NCBI RefSeq assembly: GCF_048323655.1
Contig: NZ_JBLUWW010000001.1
Coordinates: 930,001-994,000 of the forward strand
Reading direction: 5' to 3'
DNA from: Salinimicrobium soli
Lineage (GTDB): Bacteria > Bacteroidota > Bacteroidia > Flavobacteriales > Flavobacteriaceae
Length of the DNA stretch: 64,000 bases
Position numbers and translations under genes: made by a program. The first letter of the stretch is position 1. Each line of letters begins with the position of its first letter. Below the pieces are notes generated by a model. The model had not been told where the DNA came from and ran no database searches. It saw only the letters and a program-made list of their open reading frames with translations. Shown here in pieces: positions 25,486 through 34,280 of this stretch.

Positions 25486-26326
25486 TAGCTTTCTCTGATG
25501 AGCTATGGTTGAAGAAATGTACATCGCGTTGAGGGAACGGAATTGAAATTCCGGCTGATTCAAGGCGCGTCTTGGCTTCTTCTATGGTATACCAGTGTCT
25601 TTCCCAGAAAACCTCGTTAGGAGCCCAGAATCGAACTGAGAGGTTCACCGAACTGTCGGCCAGCTCGGTCACTACCACGGCCGGAGCAGGATCGGCTAAT
25701 ATATCCTCCTGTTCCCGCAATAATTCCATCAGGACTTCCTTAGCTACTTTTATATTGCTGTCATATGAAATACCAATAGTAATGGCATCCCTCCGGATAT
25801 TCTCTCCGGAATAGTTGACAATATTTGAATTAGCAAGTTCTCCATTCGGAATGACAGCCAGTTGATTTCCGAATGTATTCAGTTTAGTGTAGAACATGGA
25901 AATGTCTTTAACGCTTCCGGAGATACCATTTACTTCGATCCAGTCTCCCAGTTTAAAAGGTTTAAGTGCAATGATGAGCACTCCGCCGGCAAAATTGGCA
26001 AGGGAACCCTGTAAGGCCAGGCCTATTGCTAAACCGGCAGCACCCAGTACAGCGATGAAGGAAGTAGTTTCTATTCCTAACATACCCACTACACTCACCA
26101 GTAGCAGAATTATCAAACCCCAGTTTGCAAGGTTGACAATGAATTTTGTAAGTGCCGGATCCTGACCGCGTTTTTCAAATATTTTACGCATGTATTTCAC
26201 GAGCAACTTGATAGCCCACCAGCCTAAGACCAGCCAGAGAAGTGCCCCAATAAGGTCGGGCAGGAATGTTAAAAACCTCTCCGCATATTTTTCTGTAAGA
26301 TCTTTAATGTTGTTTATTTCTTCCAT
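25475..26326 (-). CDS. Small-conductance mechanosensitive channel (MscS family)
   Basis: 283-residue MscS channel that releases solutes during osmotic downshock. Three N-terminal helices lie near 20-40, 58-78 and 85-110; pore helix TM3 carries the Gly/Ala pattern GAAGLAIGLALQGSLANFAGGVLI. A beta domain (FKLGDWIEVNGISGSVKDI) follows, then the alpha/beta C-terminus ending in FPQRDVHF. The start MEEINN at 26326 is preferred over the ATG 18 nt upstream, which sits in a CAACTTTG segment resembling a -7 promoter box. The last codons lie in palindromic repeat copy 4. Confidence 0.92.
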   Translation of the reverse strand: MEEINNIKDLTEKYAERFLTFLPDLIGALLWLVLGWWAIKLLVKYMRKIFEKRGQDPALTKFIVNLANWGLIILLLVSVVGMLGIETTSFIAVLGAAGLAIGLALQGSLANFAGGVLIIALKPFKLGDWIEVNGISGSVKDISMFYTKLNTFGNQLAVIPNGELANSNIVNYSGENIRRDAITIGISYDSNIKVAKEVLMELLREQEDILADPAPAVVVTELADSSVNLSVRFWAPNEVFWERHWYTIEEAKTRLESAGISIPFPQRDVHFFNHSSSEKAIEK

Positions 26327-26428
26327 GTAAAATGTTTGCTGCAAAGTTGCATTTTTAGGCTTTTTTTTATGTTTATTTTATGTTAAAACTCCCGTAAATA
26401 CAGAGGTTCCGCCTTAGGAACGGGTATC

Positions 26429-26456
26429 AAAAAAGCCCCTGTAAAGGAGCTTTCTT
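26429..26456 (-). terminator. Probable terminator of the dodecin gene
   Basis: Read on the minus strand, AAAGCTCCT / AGGGGCTTT forms a stem with one mismatch and loop TTAC, followed by a run of T. It lies 22 nt after the dodecin stop codon. Confidence 0.6.
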
Positions 26457-26477
26457 CAACTAATAAACAGTGCCTTC

Positions 26478-26681
26478 TCAGGCGCCTACTTCAAATGTTA
26501 TCTTCACAATAACTCTGTAGTCCGTGATGTTATCACCATTGACATTGGCTGTCTGATCCTTTACATACACAGAACGAATATTTTTTACAGATTTTGCTGC
26601 GGTCTTTACAGCATTTTTCACAGCTTCCTCCCAACTCTGGTCAGAATTCGCCATTACTTCAATTACTTTCATTACTGCCAT
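26478..26681 (-). CDS. Dodecin family flavin-binding protein
   Basis: 67-residue dodecin, a small protein that forms hollow dodecamers storing flavins. The sequence shows the family pattern: VMKVIEVMANSDQSWEEAVKNAV, KTAAKSVKNIRSVYVKDQTANV and DYRVIVKITFEV. Length is typical. It stands alone between terminators of its own and of the Nfu-type gene. In bacterial dodecins the ligand is usually FMN or riboflavin. Confidence 0.93.
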   Translation of the reverse strand: MAVMKVIEVMANSDQSWEEAVKNAVKTAAKSVKNIRSVYVKDQTANVNGDNITDYRVIVKITFEVGA

Positions 26682-26791
26682 AATACTAAAATTTTGAGAT
26701 TATTGTTTCAGTTAATTGATTGATTATCAATTTACAAAAAACAAAACCCGCTTTATGGCAAAGATTTGTTAAACCTCTTCAGAAGAGGGTA

Positions 26792-26831
26792 TAAAAAAAG
26801 CGGGAGTCAAAAATGCCTTTTTCTCCCGCTT
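26792..26831 (-). terminator. Terminator of the Nfu-type gene, loop contains a decayed repeat
   Basis: AAGCGGGAG (26798-26806) / CTCCCGCTT (26823-26831) stem with T-run on the minus strand. The 16-nt loop TCAAAAATGCCTTTTT looks like half of the palindromic repeat found at 22681. Confidence 0.85.
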
Positions 26832-26851
26832 CTAATATTCATTCTTTAGTA

Positions 26852-27760
26852 TTATCCGTTAATGGCCTCTACTTTTTCAACTTTTCCGTGAAGCATTTCC
26901 TTCAGCATATTCTCTATTCCGTTCTTCAGGGTAAAGGTAGAGGAAGGACATCCGCTGCAGGCACCCTGTAAAATTACCTTTACCGTCTTCTCATCTGCGT
27001 CATAAGACTCGAACATAATATTTCCTCCATCACTAGCTACAGCCGGTTTTATATACTCATCCAAGATAGCAACGATCTCTTTAGAAACATCATCCAATTG
27101 TACCTCCTGAATGTTTGAATCTGAATTATTCTTAGCGTTAGTTGTCTCCACGTGATCTTCAGACATTACCTCTTTTCCCTGTTCAAGATACTCTCGGACG
27201 AATTCCCGTAGTTCCAGTGTGATGTCATTCCATTCGGCTATATCGTATTTTGTAATAGAGATATAGTTCTCATCCAGAAAGACTTCTTTTACAAACGGAA
27301 AATGGAAGAGTGCTTTTGCCAGGGGAGCATGTTTCGCCTCGTCAATATTTTTGAACTCCGCGGTCTGCAGTACGAGTTTCCTGTTAGCCACGAACTTCAT
27401 TACTGTAGGATTGGGCGTGCTTTCGGCATAGACCGTCACAGGGATCTTTTTGTTTTCTTCTTTAGAAGGGGTTACAACTGTTCCTCCCTTGTTCAGGAAG
27501 TCTTCTATTTGCTCTGCTACTTCGTGTTGTATGTCTTTCCAGTGTACGATGTTGTATTTTTCAAGAGCGACAAAGTTCTGAGCGATGTAAACGGTCTTGA
27601 CGAACGGCAGGTGAAACAACTGTTGAGCAAGAGGGGAATGTTCAGCTTCCTCTATGTTGTGGAACTCAAAGCTTTCGTGCTGTGTCAAGAACTTATTCGC
27701 CTCGAATTTTACAATTGTTGGTTTAGTAGTGGGCTGTATATTTATGGTGAATTCCTTCAT
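26852..27760 (-). CDS. Nfu/NifU-type iron-sulfur scaffold with duplicated N-domain
   Basis: 302-residue Fe-S cluster carrier. The C-terminal Nfu domain (about 220-302) has GACSGCPSS with Cys268 and Cys271, the cluster-binding pair. Before it are two consecutive Nfu N-terminal domains (about 5-90 and 107-195): each has the pattern TxxPTxxKFxAN, then EFxNIxEAxHxPLAxxLFHxPFVKxVxxxxNxxxxxKYxIxxWxDI. Most Nfu proteins carry one such domain or none. A TACTTTTG -7-like box lies about 20 nt before the start on the minus strand. Likely acts in delivering 4Fe-4S clusters to target proteins. Confidence 0.9.
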   Translation of the reverse strand: MKEFTINIQPTTKPTIVKFEANKFLTQHESFEFHNIEEAEHSPLAQQLFHLPFVKTVYIAQNFVALEKYNIVHWKDIQHEVAEQIEDFLNKGGTVVTPSKEENKKIPVTVYAESTPNPTVMKFVANRKLVLQTAEFKNIDEAKHAPLAKALFHFPFVKEVFLDENYISITKYDIAEWNDITLELREFVREYLEQGKEVMSEDHVETTNAKNNSDSNIQEVQLDDVSKEIVAILDEYIKPAVASDGGNIMFESYDADEKTVKVILQGACSGCPSSTFTLKNGIENMLKEMLHGKVEKVEAING

Positions 27761-27837
27761 AATAAAATTTTTGCAAAAGTACTAAATCAAAAGCTATTAG
27801 ATCGGGTATTTAGACCCATTCTTTCCTGCGGAAGGAT

Positions 27838-28626
27838 CTAAAAATCCAGGGTTTCAATTTTAAAAGAATCGGCAATGGGGGATAAGAGTGACCTTAAAAC
27901 TGAGGGAGATCCATTGGTATAGAATTCAGGCGCAGCTTCCTTTGTATTCGCAAGCAGATCCATGCTTTGGAGAACCAATCGGGTTTGTTTGGCTACAGCC
28001 ATTCCCGAATCTATTATGGAAACCTCCGGCGGAAGCATCTTTTTTAAGGTGGGGATGAGGTACGGATAGTGGCTGCATCCCAGTACCAGGTGGTCAATGC
28101 CGCCTTTGATCATTGGATCCAGTAGCTCCCGTAGCATTTTTTCCACTTTAGGAGAATCTTTGCCACCCTTTTCTATTTCCTGAACAAGGCCTTTGCCCAC
28201 AACCTCGATTACCTTAATATCCCTTGAATAAAGACTGGAAGTTTCAGCAAAAAGAGCGCTGGAGAGTGTTCCTTTGGTGGCCAGTATTCCAATACATTTC
28301 GTGCGGGTGTTAAGAGCGGCGGGTTTTATCGCGGGTTCAATTCCTATGAAAGGAACCCTATATGTGGAGCGCAAATGTTTAATGGCATTGGTTGTGGCGG
28401 TATTACAGGCCACTACAATGATCTTTGCACCCATATCCAGTAACTTTTCGGTGTTCTTAACACTCAGGGCTACTATTTCCTCTTTTGGTTTTTCCCCGTA
28501 AGGAGCATTTGTACTGTCGGCAAGATAGATGGTATGCTCCAGCGGTAACAGACTATGGATCTCTTTCCAAATGGAAGTACCTCCAACGCCGGAATCAAAA
28601 ATACCAATAGGGCTGTGCTTGCTCAT
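27838..28626 (-). CDS. murI: Glutamate racemase
   Basis: 262-residue MurI, which makes D-glutamate for peptidoglycan. It has GIFDSGVGGTSI at the N-terminus, DSTNAPYGEK, the first catalytic cysteine in VVACNTATTNAI and the second in LVLGCSHYPYL. The start MSKHSPIG at 28626 is chosen because the upstream in-frame ATG at 28650 lies inside a strong terminator-like hairpin. The gene follows the two skp genes on the same strand, so it can be expressed only by read-through or from a promoter hidden in the hairpin region. Confidence 0.94.
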   Translation of the reverse strand: MSKHSPIGIFDSGVGGTSIWKEIHSLLPLEHTIYLADSTNAPYGEKPKEEIVALSVKNTEKLLDMGAKIIVVACNTATTNAIKHLRSTYRVPFIGIEPAIKPAALNTRTKCIGILATKGTLSSALFAETSSLYSRDIKVIEVVGKGLVQEIEKGGKDSPKVEKMLRELLDPMIKGGIDHLVLGCSHYPYLIPTLKKMLPPEVSIIDSGMAVAKQTRLVLQSMDLLANTKEAAPEFYTNGSPSVLRSLLSPIADSFKIETLDF

Positions 28627-28631
28627 ACTGT

Positions 28632-28667
28632 AAAAATAAAAACTGCGCATCAGGGATGCGCAGTTTT
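28632..28667 (-). terminator. Strong hairpin between skp and murI
   Basis: AAAACTGCGCATC / GATGCGCAGTTTT with loop CCT and a T-rich tail on the minus strand, 25 nt after the OmpH stop and only a few nt before the murI start. Either a leaky terminator or an attenuator for murI. Confidence 0.85.
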
Positions 28668-28691
28668 AAGTAATTTATTTTTGAGAAAGTA

Positions 28692-29201
28692 TTAGATACC
28701 TAATTCCTTCTTTACATCTGGCATAAGATCGTATCCGTCAGCCATGATCACTCCTGTTCCGGTAGTAGAATCCAATACATAATCAAATCCTTTTGCACGG
28801 GCTACTTTTTGAATGGTAGTACGGGCTTTTTCCAATACTGGCTTTAAAAGCTCCATTTCCTTCTTTTGAAGTTCCTGCATTGCATTTTGACGGTACTCAC
28901 CAATAGTTCTTTGAGTCTGCTGAAGCTCCATTGCTCTCTTTTCATTCTCCTGGTCAGTCTTGGTAGTAGCTTCACTTTCGTAACGCTTCATGGTGTTCTG
29001 TGCTTCAGTTACCATGTCTTTGATTTCAGTATCATAGGTCTTTTGAAGCTTTTCCAATTGATTCATGGCAGACTTGTAAGAAGGCATTTGCTCAATCAGG
29101 TCCTGAGTAGCGATATGTGCCACTTTAGACTGGGCATTTGCAAAAGAAGTTGCTCCTAGAATCAGGGTTACAACTATTAAAAGGGTCTTTACTTGTTTCA
29201 T
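28692..29201 (-). CDS. OmpH/Skp family periplasmic chaperone (short)
   Basis: 169-residue Skp-like protein. It has a signal peptide (LLIVVTLILGATSFANAQ), then AHIATQDLIEQMPSYKSAMNQLEKLQKTYDTEIKDMVTEAQ with long charged helices that form the tentacles, and the end VLDSTTGTGVIMADGYDLMPDVKKELGI typical of Bacteroidota members. Skp trimers hold unfolded outer-membrane proteins for BamA. It is the second of two tandem skp genes downstream of bamA. Confidence 0.92.
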   Translation of the reverse strand: MKQVKTLLIVVTLILGATSFANAQSKVAHIATQDLIEQMPSYKSAMNQLEKLQKTYDTEIKDMVTEAQNTMKRYESEATTKTDQENEKRAMELQQTQRTIGEYRQNAMQELQKKEMELLKPVLEKARTTIQKVARAKGFDYVLDSTTGTGVIMADGYDLMPDVKKELGI

Positions 29202-29256
29202 TTTTGAAGTATTAATTGTTGATTTAAAATTCTTGTTTAATTATCAGGATTCTTAT

Positions 29257-30063
29257 TTAGTTTATCGTGTCTTTTTTCGCCTCCCGGGCTTTTTCAATAG
29301 AGTCTTTTTTTCTTTGACGCTCCTGCAAAATCTTTGCCTTTCTCTCTTCGTACTCGTTTTTCTTGGCAGTTCTAAGAGAATCTCTTACCCGCTGGCGTTC
29401 TTTTAAGAGGGCTTCGCGTTCTTTCTTGCGTTGCTCCTGAAGTTGTTCCCTTTCTGAAACTACTTCGTCTTCTTCAACTGTTTTAGCTTCATCCCGAAGC
29501 AACTCCCTCTTTTCCTGGCGAGTTTCAAGTTCTTCGCGATTGGAAGCTCTTGTGATGCTGCGCAACACCTGGTCACTTACATCTAAACGGTCTGCTGCGT
29601 AAAGGGTGATCACATCAGCCGACTTGTCAAAGATCAGGTCGTATTTCCTGTTCTTGGCTATTTCCTGAACCGCTACAAACACCTGGTCCTGGATTGGTTT
29701 TACCAGCTGAAGTTTCTGAATTACCAGGTCTCCATTAGGTCCAAACCTTTTTTGCTGATAATCCCTGAGTTTTTCTTCTTCAAATTTTATCTCGTCCTCG
29801 CGCTCTTCGATCAGCTCACTGGTCAAAAGTGGCTTCTCATTGGCGAGTTCCTGTTTCATGGTTTCTATTCTCTTAAGATCTGCTTCGATCTCAGATTTCC
29901 ACTGCTGCACCTTTTTTTCAAGTTGTGCTGAAGCTTCCTGATATTCCGGAACATTCTCAAGAATGTATTCCATGTCTACATAACCAATCCTTACCGTTTG
30001 CTGTGCCGTAGCGGCAAAGCCGATAAGTGCAATTACAAAGCTGAAAAGAATTGATTTTTTCAT
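29257..30063 (-). CDS. OmpH/Skp family periplasmic chaperone (long, charged tail)
   Basis: 268-residue Skp-like protein: signal peptide (ILFSFVIALIGFAATAQQ), core IGYVDMEYILENVPEYQEASAQLEKKVQQWKSEIEADLKR and the closing strand KYDLIFDKSADVITLYAADRLDVSDQVLR (ending about residue 168). After that comes a C-terminal extension of about 100 residues, almost wholly Arg/Lys/Glu/Gln with periodic RQRxxDSxRxA and RKKDSIEKA blocks, predicted as a long helix. The extension is missing in the shorter paralogue and in classical Skp. It lies 35 nt downstream of bamA and 55 nt upstream of the short paralogue. Confidence 0.9.
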   Translation of the reverse strand: MKKSILFSFVIALIGFAATAQQTVRIGYVDMEYILENVPEYQEASAQLEKKVQQWKSEIEADLKRIETMKQELANEKPLLTSELIEEREDEIKFEEEKLRDYQQKRFGPNGDLVIQKLQLVKPIQDQVFVAVQEIAKNRKYDLIFDKSADVITLYAADRLDVSDQVLRSITRASNREELETRQEKRELLRDEAKTVEEDEVVSEREQLQEQRKKEREALLKERQRVRDSLRTAKKNEYEERKAKILQERQRKKDSIEKAREAKKDTIN

Positions 30064-30098
30064 AGTCTATCAGTTTATAGAAAATACCGTGCCAATTT

Positions 30099-32747
30099 TT
30101 AAAACTGCTGCCCGATTATGAAATGGGTTTCCCAACCATTGGCTTTGTTCTCTCCTAAAGATGGATTAGGATCAAAACCATAACCAAAGTCAATTCCCAA
30201 TAATCCGAATGCAGGCATAAATATACGCAATCCTGCACCGGCAGATCTATTTAGCTGGAATGGGTTGAAATCCCTGAAGCCATCATAAGAGGCTCCCGCT
30301 TCCAAAAAGGTAAGCGCGTAAATAGAGGCAGTCTGTTTTAATGTGATTGGATACCGTAGTTCCAGTGAGTATTTGTTGTAAATAGTTGCACCGTCATTAG
30401 CTGTCGCTGAACTCATGGTTCCTCTGTCAACCGGAACCAAAGATTGGTTAGGATAACCTCTCATGGCAATAGATTCCCTTCCGTCAAGGCTATAAGTTCC
30501 CATTCCGTCACCTCCAAGGTAGAACCTTTCAAAAGGAGGAATTCCCCTGTCGTTGTTATAGGCTCCAAGGAATCCGTATTCAGCATGTGAGCGCATCACC
30601 AGTTTCTCGTAGAGGTTAGTATACCATGTACCGCTGAATTTTACCTTGTAGAATTCCAACCACTTGTACTTTTCCTGGTCGATCTTGGATTGATCCGGTA
30701 CAGGGTCTTCTCCTGCCTGTAATGGGCGACCTTGCCTGTTGATCAATGTTCCGTTTGCATTTTGCAACTGAAACTCTTTCTGGTCTCCCAGGTTCGCATA
30801 GTCAACATCGTTGAAAAGAGAATAAGGAGGAGTCAGTTTTGCAATGATCTCAAATTTTGAACCTCCCATTGGGAAGATAGGGTTCGTGAATGTATTGTCC
30901 CTGGTCAATCCTATGGTATAGGAAAGGTTATTAGAGTAACCGTCTCCAAAAGTAAAGAGACCTGTATTATAGTTAGTTAAATTATAGTGCTGGAATGCCA
31001 CTGCATGAGACAATACAAAGAAATCGTCAGGCACAGTCAGTCTTTTTGCCAGACCAAAAGTAATTCCGGTAATTGAGAATTTCCTGTCTTTATTAGCTCT
31101 CCTTGTACGAATATTGTAATCATATTGCTCTGTATGCTGGAAGGAGGTAGATAGCCTTACAGGCTTCACTCCACCCCACCATGGTTCAGAAAATGACAGG
31201 CTGTAAGTTTGATAATAAGTACTCGCCTGAGCTCTTAAAGATAGTGTCTGGCCATCTCCCATTGGTAAAGGACGGTAAGCTTCCTTGTCAAAAAGTCCGG
31301 CGAGTGAGAAGTTGTTGAAAGAAAGTCCAAGGGTTCCAACGAAACCACCGCCTCCATAACCACCCTGAAGTTCGATCTGGCTGGCGCCACTCTCTACTAC
31401 AGAATATTCCAGGTCAAGAGTTCCGCTGTTTGGATCTACATTTCTGAATTCAGGTTTCAGGTTTTCAGGATCAAAATACCCTAACTGTCCAAGTTCCCTT
31501 ACAGTTCTTACAACATTTTCTTTGCTGTACTTATGTCCCGGTTTAGTTCTCAATTCCCGGTAGATCACATGGTCTTTCGTCTTGTCATTTCCAACTACCC
31601 TGATCTCATTGAAATAAGCCACTTTTCCTTCCCTTATACGGATCTCAAAGTCAATGGTGTCGTTATAGACCTTTACTTCAACCGGGTTAATGTTAGAGAA
31701 CAGGTAACCGTTGTTCTGGTAAAGGTTGGTTAGGTCATTGGCATCAGGTTTAGTGTTATCGGCGATCTGCTTTTCCAAAAGCACACCGTTATAAACATCC
31801 CCTTTTGTAATACCCAAAACTCTCTGCAACTGTTCATCGGTATAAACACTGTTTCCTATAAAGTCGATATTTCCGAAGTAATAACGGTCTCCCTCCTCAA
31901 TATTGAGGCGAAGAGCAACCTTGTCTTCGTTTTGTTTAATAAGTGTATCAGAGACAATACGGGCATCACGGAAACCGCGTTCCTTGTAAACTTTGATCAG
32001 CTTTTGTTTGTCTGCCTGATATTCTTCCGGGATAAATTTTGAACGTTTCCAGAAGCGCAGGAAATTCTGCTGCTTTGTCTTTTTCATGGACTTTCTAAGG
32101 CGTGCGTCAGAAAGTGATTCATTGCCTATAAATTCAATATCGGAGATCTTTACACGCTCACCTTTATCAATATTCACCACCATGTTCACCTGGTTCACAG
32201 CAGCCGTATCTTCAACCGGAATTGTATTTAGAACTACTTTGGTGTTCAGGAACCCTTCTTTTTTGTATGTGTTCTCAATATAGTTCTTGGTAGTGGTAAG
32301 CAGGTTTTCGGTGACCTTGGCACCTTTGGTAAGTTTATTCTCCTTTTTTAGCTCTTCCTGCTTTTTCTTCTTGATTCCCTGAATCCTTACATCAGCCAGG
32401 GTAGGAACTTCCTTTATCTCCAGCTCGAGGTTCGCTGTATCGCCTTCAATACTGGTAACATAAATATTGATATCGCTAAAAAGTCCGAGATTCCAGAGCT
32501 TTTTAAGCACCTTACTGATCCTGTCTCCGGGAATATAGATCTTTTCCCCTTTTTTAAGGCCCGTATAGGCTATTACCGTTTGTTCGTTATAAGATACAGT
32601 TCCGGTAACATCTATTTCTCCTATGGTGTATTCTTTGCCGTTAGCAAGTGGCAGATCCTGAGCGGTTGATGTAAAACTGTAAAAAAGGCAAAATGCCAGG
32701 AGTGCTAAAATTCTGTTTGATATAAATGCACTAACTAAGTTGCTCAC
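30099..32747 (-). CDS. bamA: Outer-membrane protein assembly factor BamA
   Basis: 882-residue Omp85 protein, the core of the beta-barrel insertion machine. A signal peptide (ISNRILALLAFCLFYSFTSTAQ) is followed by five POTRA domains (to about 430), recognisable by IGEIDVTGTVSYNEQ, VRIQGIKKKK, ISDIEFIGNESLSDARLRK, FGNIDFIGNSVYTDEQL and NEIRVVGNDKTKDHVIYRELR. The 16-strand barrel follows, with the VRGY-like loop reading MRGYPNQ. The reading frame is open further upstream, but starts there would lie deep in uppS. GTG at 32747 gives a proper signal peptide and a 17-nt overlap with uppS, so I chose it. Confidence 0.94.
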   Translation of the reverse strand: MSNLVSAFISNRILALLAFCLFYSFTSTAQDLPLANGKEYTIGEIDVTGTVSYNEQTVIAYTGLKKGEKIYIPGDRISKVLKKLWNLGLFSDINIYVTSIEGDTANLELEIKEVPTLADVRIQGIKKKKQEELKKENKLTKGAKVTENLLTTTKNYIENTYKKEGFLNTKVVLNTIPVEDTAAVNQVNMVVNIDKGERVKISDIEFIGNESLSDARLRKSMKKTKQQNFLRFWKRSKFIPEEYQADKQKLIKVYKERGFRDARIVSDTLIKQNEDKVALRLNIEEGDRYYFGNIDFIGNSVYTDEQLQRVLGITKGDVYNGVLLEKQIADNTKPDANDLTNLYQNNGYLFSNINPVEVKVYNDTIDFEIRIREGKVAYFNEIRVVGNDKTKDHVIYRELRTKPGHKYSKENVVRTVRELGQLGYFDPENLKPEFRNVDPNSGTLDLEYSVVESGASQIELQGGYGGGGFVGTLGLSFNNFSLAGLFDKEAYRPLPMGDGQTLSLRAQASTYYQTYSLSFSEPWWGGVKPVRLSTSFQHTEQYDYNIRTRRANKDRKFSITGITFGLAKRLTVPDDFFVLSHAVAFQHYNLTNYNTGLFTFGDGYSNNLSYTIGLTRDNTFTNPIFPMGGSKFEIIAKLTPPYSLFNDVDYANLGDQKEFQLQNANGTLINRQGRPLQAGEDPVPDQSKIDQEKYKWLEFYKVKFSGTWYTNLYEKLVMRSHAEYGFLGAYNNDRGIPPFERFYLGGDGMGTYSLDGRESIAMRGYPNQSLVPVDRGTMSSATANDGATIYNKYSLELRYPITLKQTASIYALTFLEAGASYDGFRDFNPFQLNRSAGAGLRIFMPAFGLLGIDFGYGFDPNPSLGENKANGWETHFIIGQQF

Positions 32748-33471
32748 TTGTTTTTCCAAATCTTCGTTCTCTGTTTTGATAATTATAAATGGCCTCATAT
32801 AGATCCTCTTTCCGAAAATCTGGCCATAGTATTTCTGAAAAATATAATTCGGCATAGGCAATTTGCCATAACAGGAAATTGCTAATGCGCTGTTCGCCAC
32901 TTGTTCTGATCAAAAGATCTACATCTGGCAAATTTTGCGTGTAAAGATGCTTATTTATAACCGATTCATCAATAGCTTTTTCAGAAATCTCCCCGTTTTT
33001 CACTTTTTTGGAAATTTCTTTTACTGCTGTGGTGAGTTCTTCCCTTGAACCATAGCTCAATGCAAGGGTAAGGGTCATTCGGTCATTGGAAGCTGTTTTT
33101 TTTATTACCTCCTGTAATTCGCGGTGGGCCTTAGCAGGAAGATTGTCAAGGCACCCAATGGCATTCAGCCGGATCTTATTATCCTGAAGGGTGCTGATCT
33201 CCTTTTTAAGAGAGGAAACCAAGAGCTTCATCAGGGTATCGACCTCAAGTTTTGGCCTGTTCCAGTTTTCCGTAGAAAAAGCATAGAGAGTGAGGTTTTT
33301 GACACCTATCTCGGCGGCGCCCTCTACTACTTCGCGAACCGCTTTTGTGCCTCTTTCATGGCCCATGGCTCTTACCAACCCCTGCTTTTTCGCCCAGCGG
33401 CCATTCCCATCCATGATGATAGCAATGTGTTGCGGTAATTTTTCGGGATTGATCTTTTCTTTGAAATTCAT
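32731..33471 (-). CDS. uppS: Isoprenyl transferase (undecaprenyl diphosphate synthase)
   Basis: 246-residue cis-prenyltransferase making the C55 lipid carrier for cell-wall synthesis. Family motifs: HIAIIMDGNGRWAKKQG (about 15-31, with the catalytic Asp), GHERGTKAVREVVEGA, YAFSTENWNRP, and the C-terminal DLLIRTSGEQRISNFLLWQIAYAELYF. The start at 33471 (MNFKEK) follows the DUF6089 stop codon directly, whereas the upstream in-frame start would overlap that gene. bamA begins inside its last 17 nt. Confidence 0.95.
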   Translation of the reverse strand: MNFKEKINPEKLPQHIAIIMDGNGRWAKKQGLVRAMGHERGTKAVREVVEGAAEIGVKNLTLYAFSTENWNRPKLEVDTLMKLLVSSLKKEISTLQDNKIRLNAIGCLDNLPAKAHRELQEVIKKTASNDRMTLTLALSYGSREELTTAVKEISKKVKNGEISEKAIDESVINKHLYTQNLPDVDLLIRTSGEQRISNFLLWQIAYAELYFSEILWPDFRKEDLYEAIYNYQNRERRFGKTSEQLS

Positions 33472-33472
33472 T

Positions 33473-34180
33473 TTAATATTCGTTGTAACAGGACCGGTGA
33501 CCAAAATTGAACGTCAGGTAGATACCGGTGAACATGTACCAGTCTGTAGTATTCCGGTTTCCAAAATCCTTCAGGCGGTAATCGCCATCCACTTCGGAAG
33601 GTTGACTGCCGTCAAGATTGTCTGTAAAAGTGTACCGGGCGCCTATTTCTATACCTGCCGCCATAAAATTGTTCAGCGTTTGTTTATAGCCCATGACCAA
33701 AGGAATAGAAAACTCCCAGTTATTCCCTGCTTCTTCCAATTGATTCGGCCTGGTGTATGCATTATTCCTTAGCATATAATGATGCGCAAAGTAATAATTA
33801 ATACCGGTATAAAGGTAAGGAGTAGACTGGTAAGTGTTGGCATGAAGATCCCATTCCCAAAAAGTAAATTCCAGTCCCAGGGATGCTTCGGCTATATTAT
33901 TGGAAAAAGAATAGCCGCGCTGCTGTCTTCGGGTATCGTCAGACCGGGCATCATCGGCTTCAATATTTGCGTAAAGTAGAGAAAACCTGAATGAATGCCT
34001 GTCACTGCGATTCCATTTTAAGAGTCCTCCAAAAACAAGAGACTTGGGATTTATATAGGTTGTGTTTCCCACATCCCCGATATAATTGGCTCCTCCAACA
34101 TAAGGGCCTATTTCAAAATTCTGGGAATATGACTGGTTGCTGAAAAAGATCATTAGAACCATCACAACTATATACCTCAT
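33473..34180 (-). CDS. DUF6089 family outer-membrane barrel protein
   Basis: 235-residue exported protein with a signal peptide (VVMVLMIFFSNQSYSQ) and an eight-strand OmpA-like or OprF-like barrel pattern: FEIGPYVGGANYIGDVGNT, RFSLLYANIEADDARS, ASLGLEFTFWEWDLH, YLYTGINYYFAHHY and an end in YLTFNFGHRSCYNEY. It matches the Bacteroidota family DUF6089, function unknown. It is the first gene of the transcript DUF6089-uppS-bamA-skp-skp, read from the promoter at 34198-34226, which ties it to outer-membrane biogenesis by position. Confidence 0.85.
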   Translation of the reverse strand: MRYIVVMVLMIFFSNQSYSQNFEIGPYVGGANYIGDVGNTTYINPKSLVFGGLLKWNRSDRHSFRFSLLYANIEADDARSDDTRRQQRGYSFSNNIAEASLGLEFTFWEWDLHANTYQSTPYLYTGINYYFAHHYMLRNNAYTRPNQLEEAGNNWEFSIPLVMGYKQTLNNFMAAGIEIGARYTFTDNLDGSQPSEVDGDYRLKDFGNRNTTDWYMFTGIYLTFNFGHRSCYNEY

Positions 34181-34197
34181 AGGTTTTCAAAAGTTTG

Positions 34198-34226
34198 CAA
34201 ATATAACAATATTGTTTGCTCCACAA
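34198..34226 (-). promoter_or_regulatory. Promoter of the DUF6089-uppS-bamA-skp operon
   Basis: On the minus strand TTG (34226-34224), 18 nt spacer, TATATTTG (34205-34198): a full match to the Bacteroidota -33/-7 consensus. It lies 18 nt before the DUF6089 start codon. Confidence 0.7.
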
Positions 34227-34280
34227 TAATTTGAGCGGGTTTGTCCCTTAGCATTAACAATTTTCCCGGAGATTTATTGT

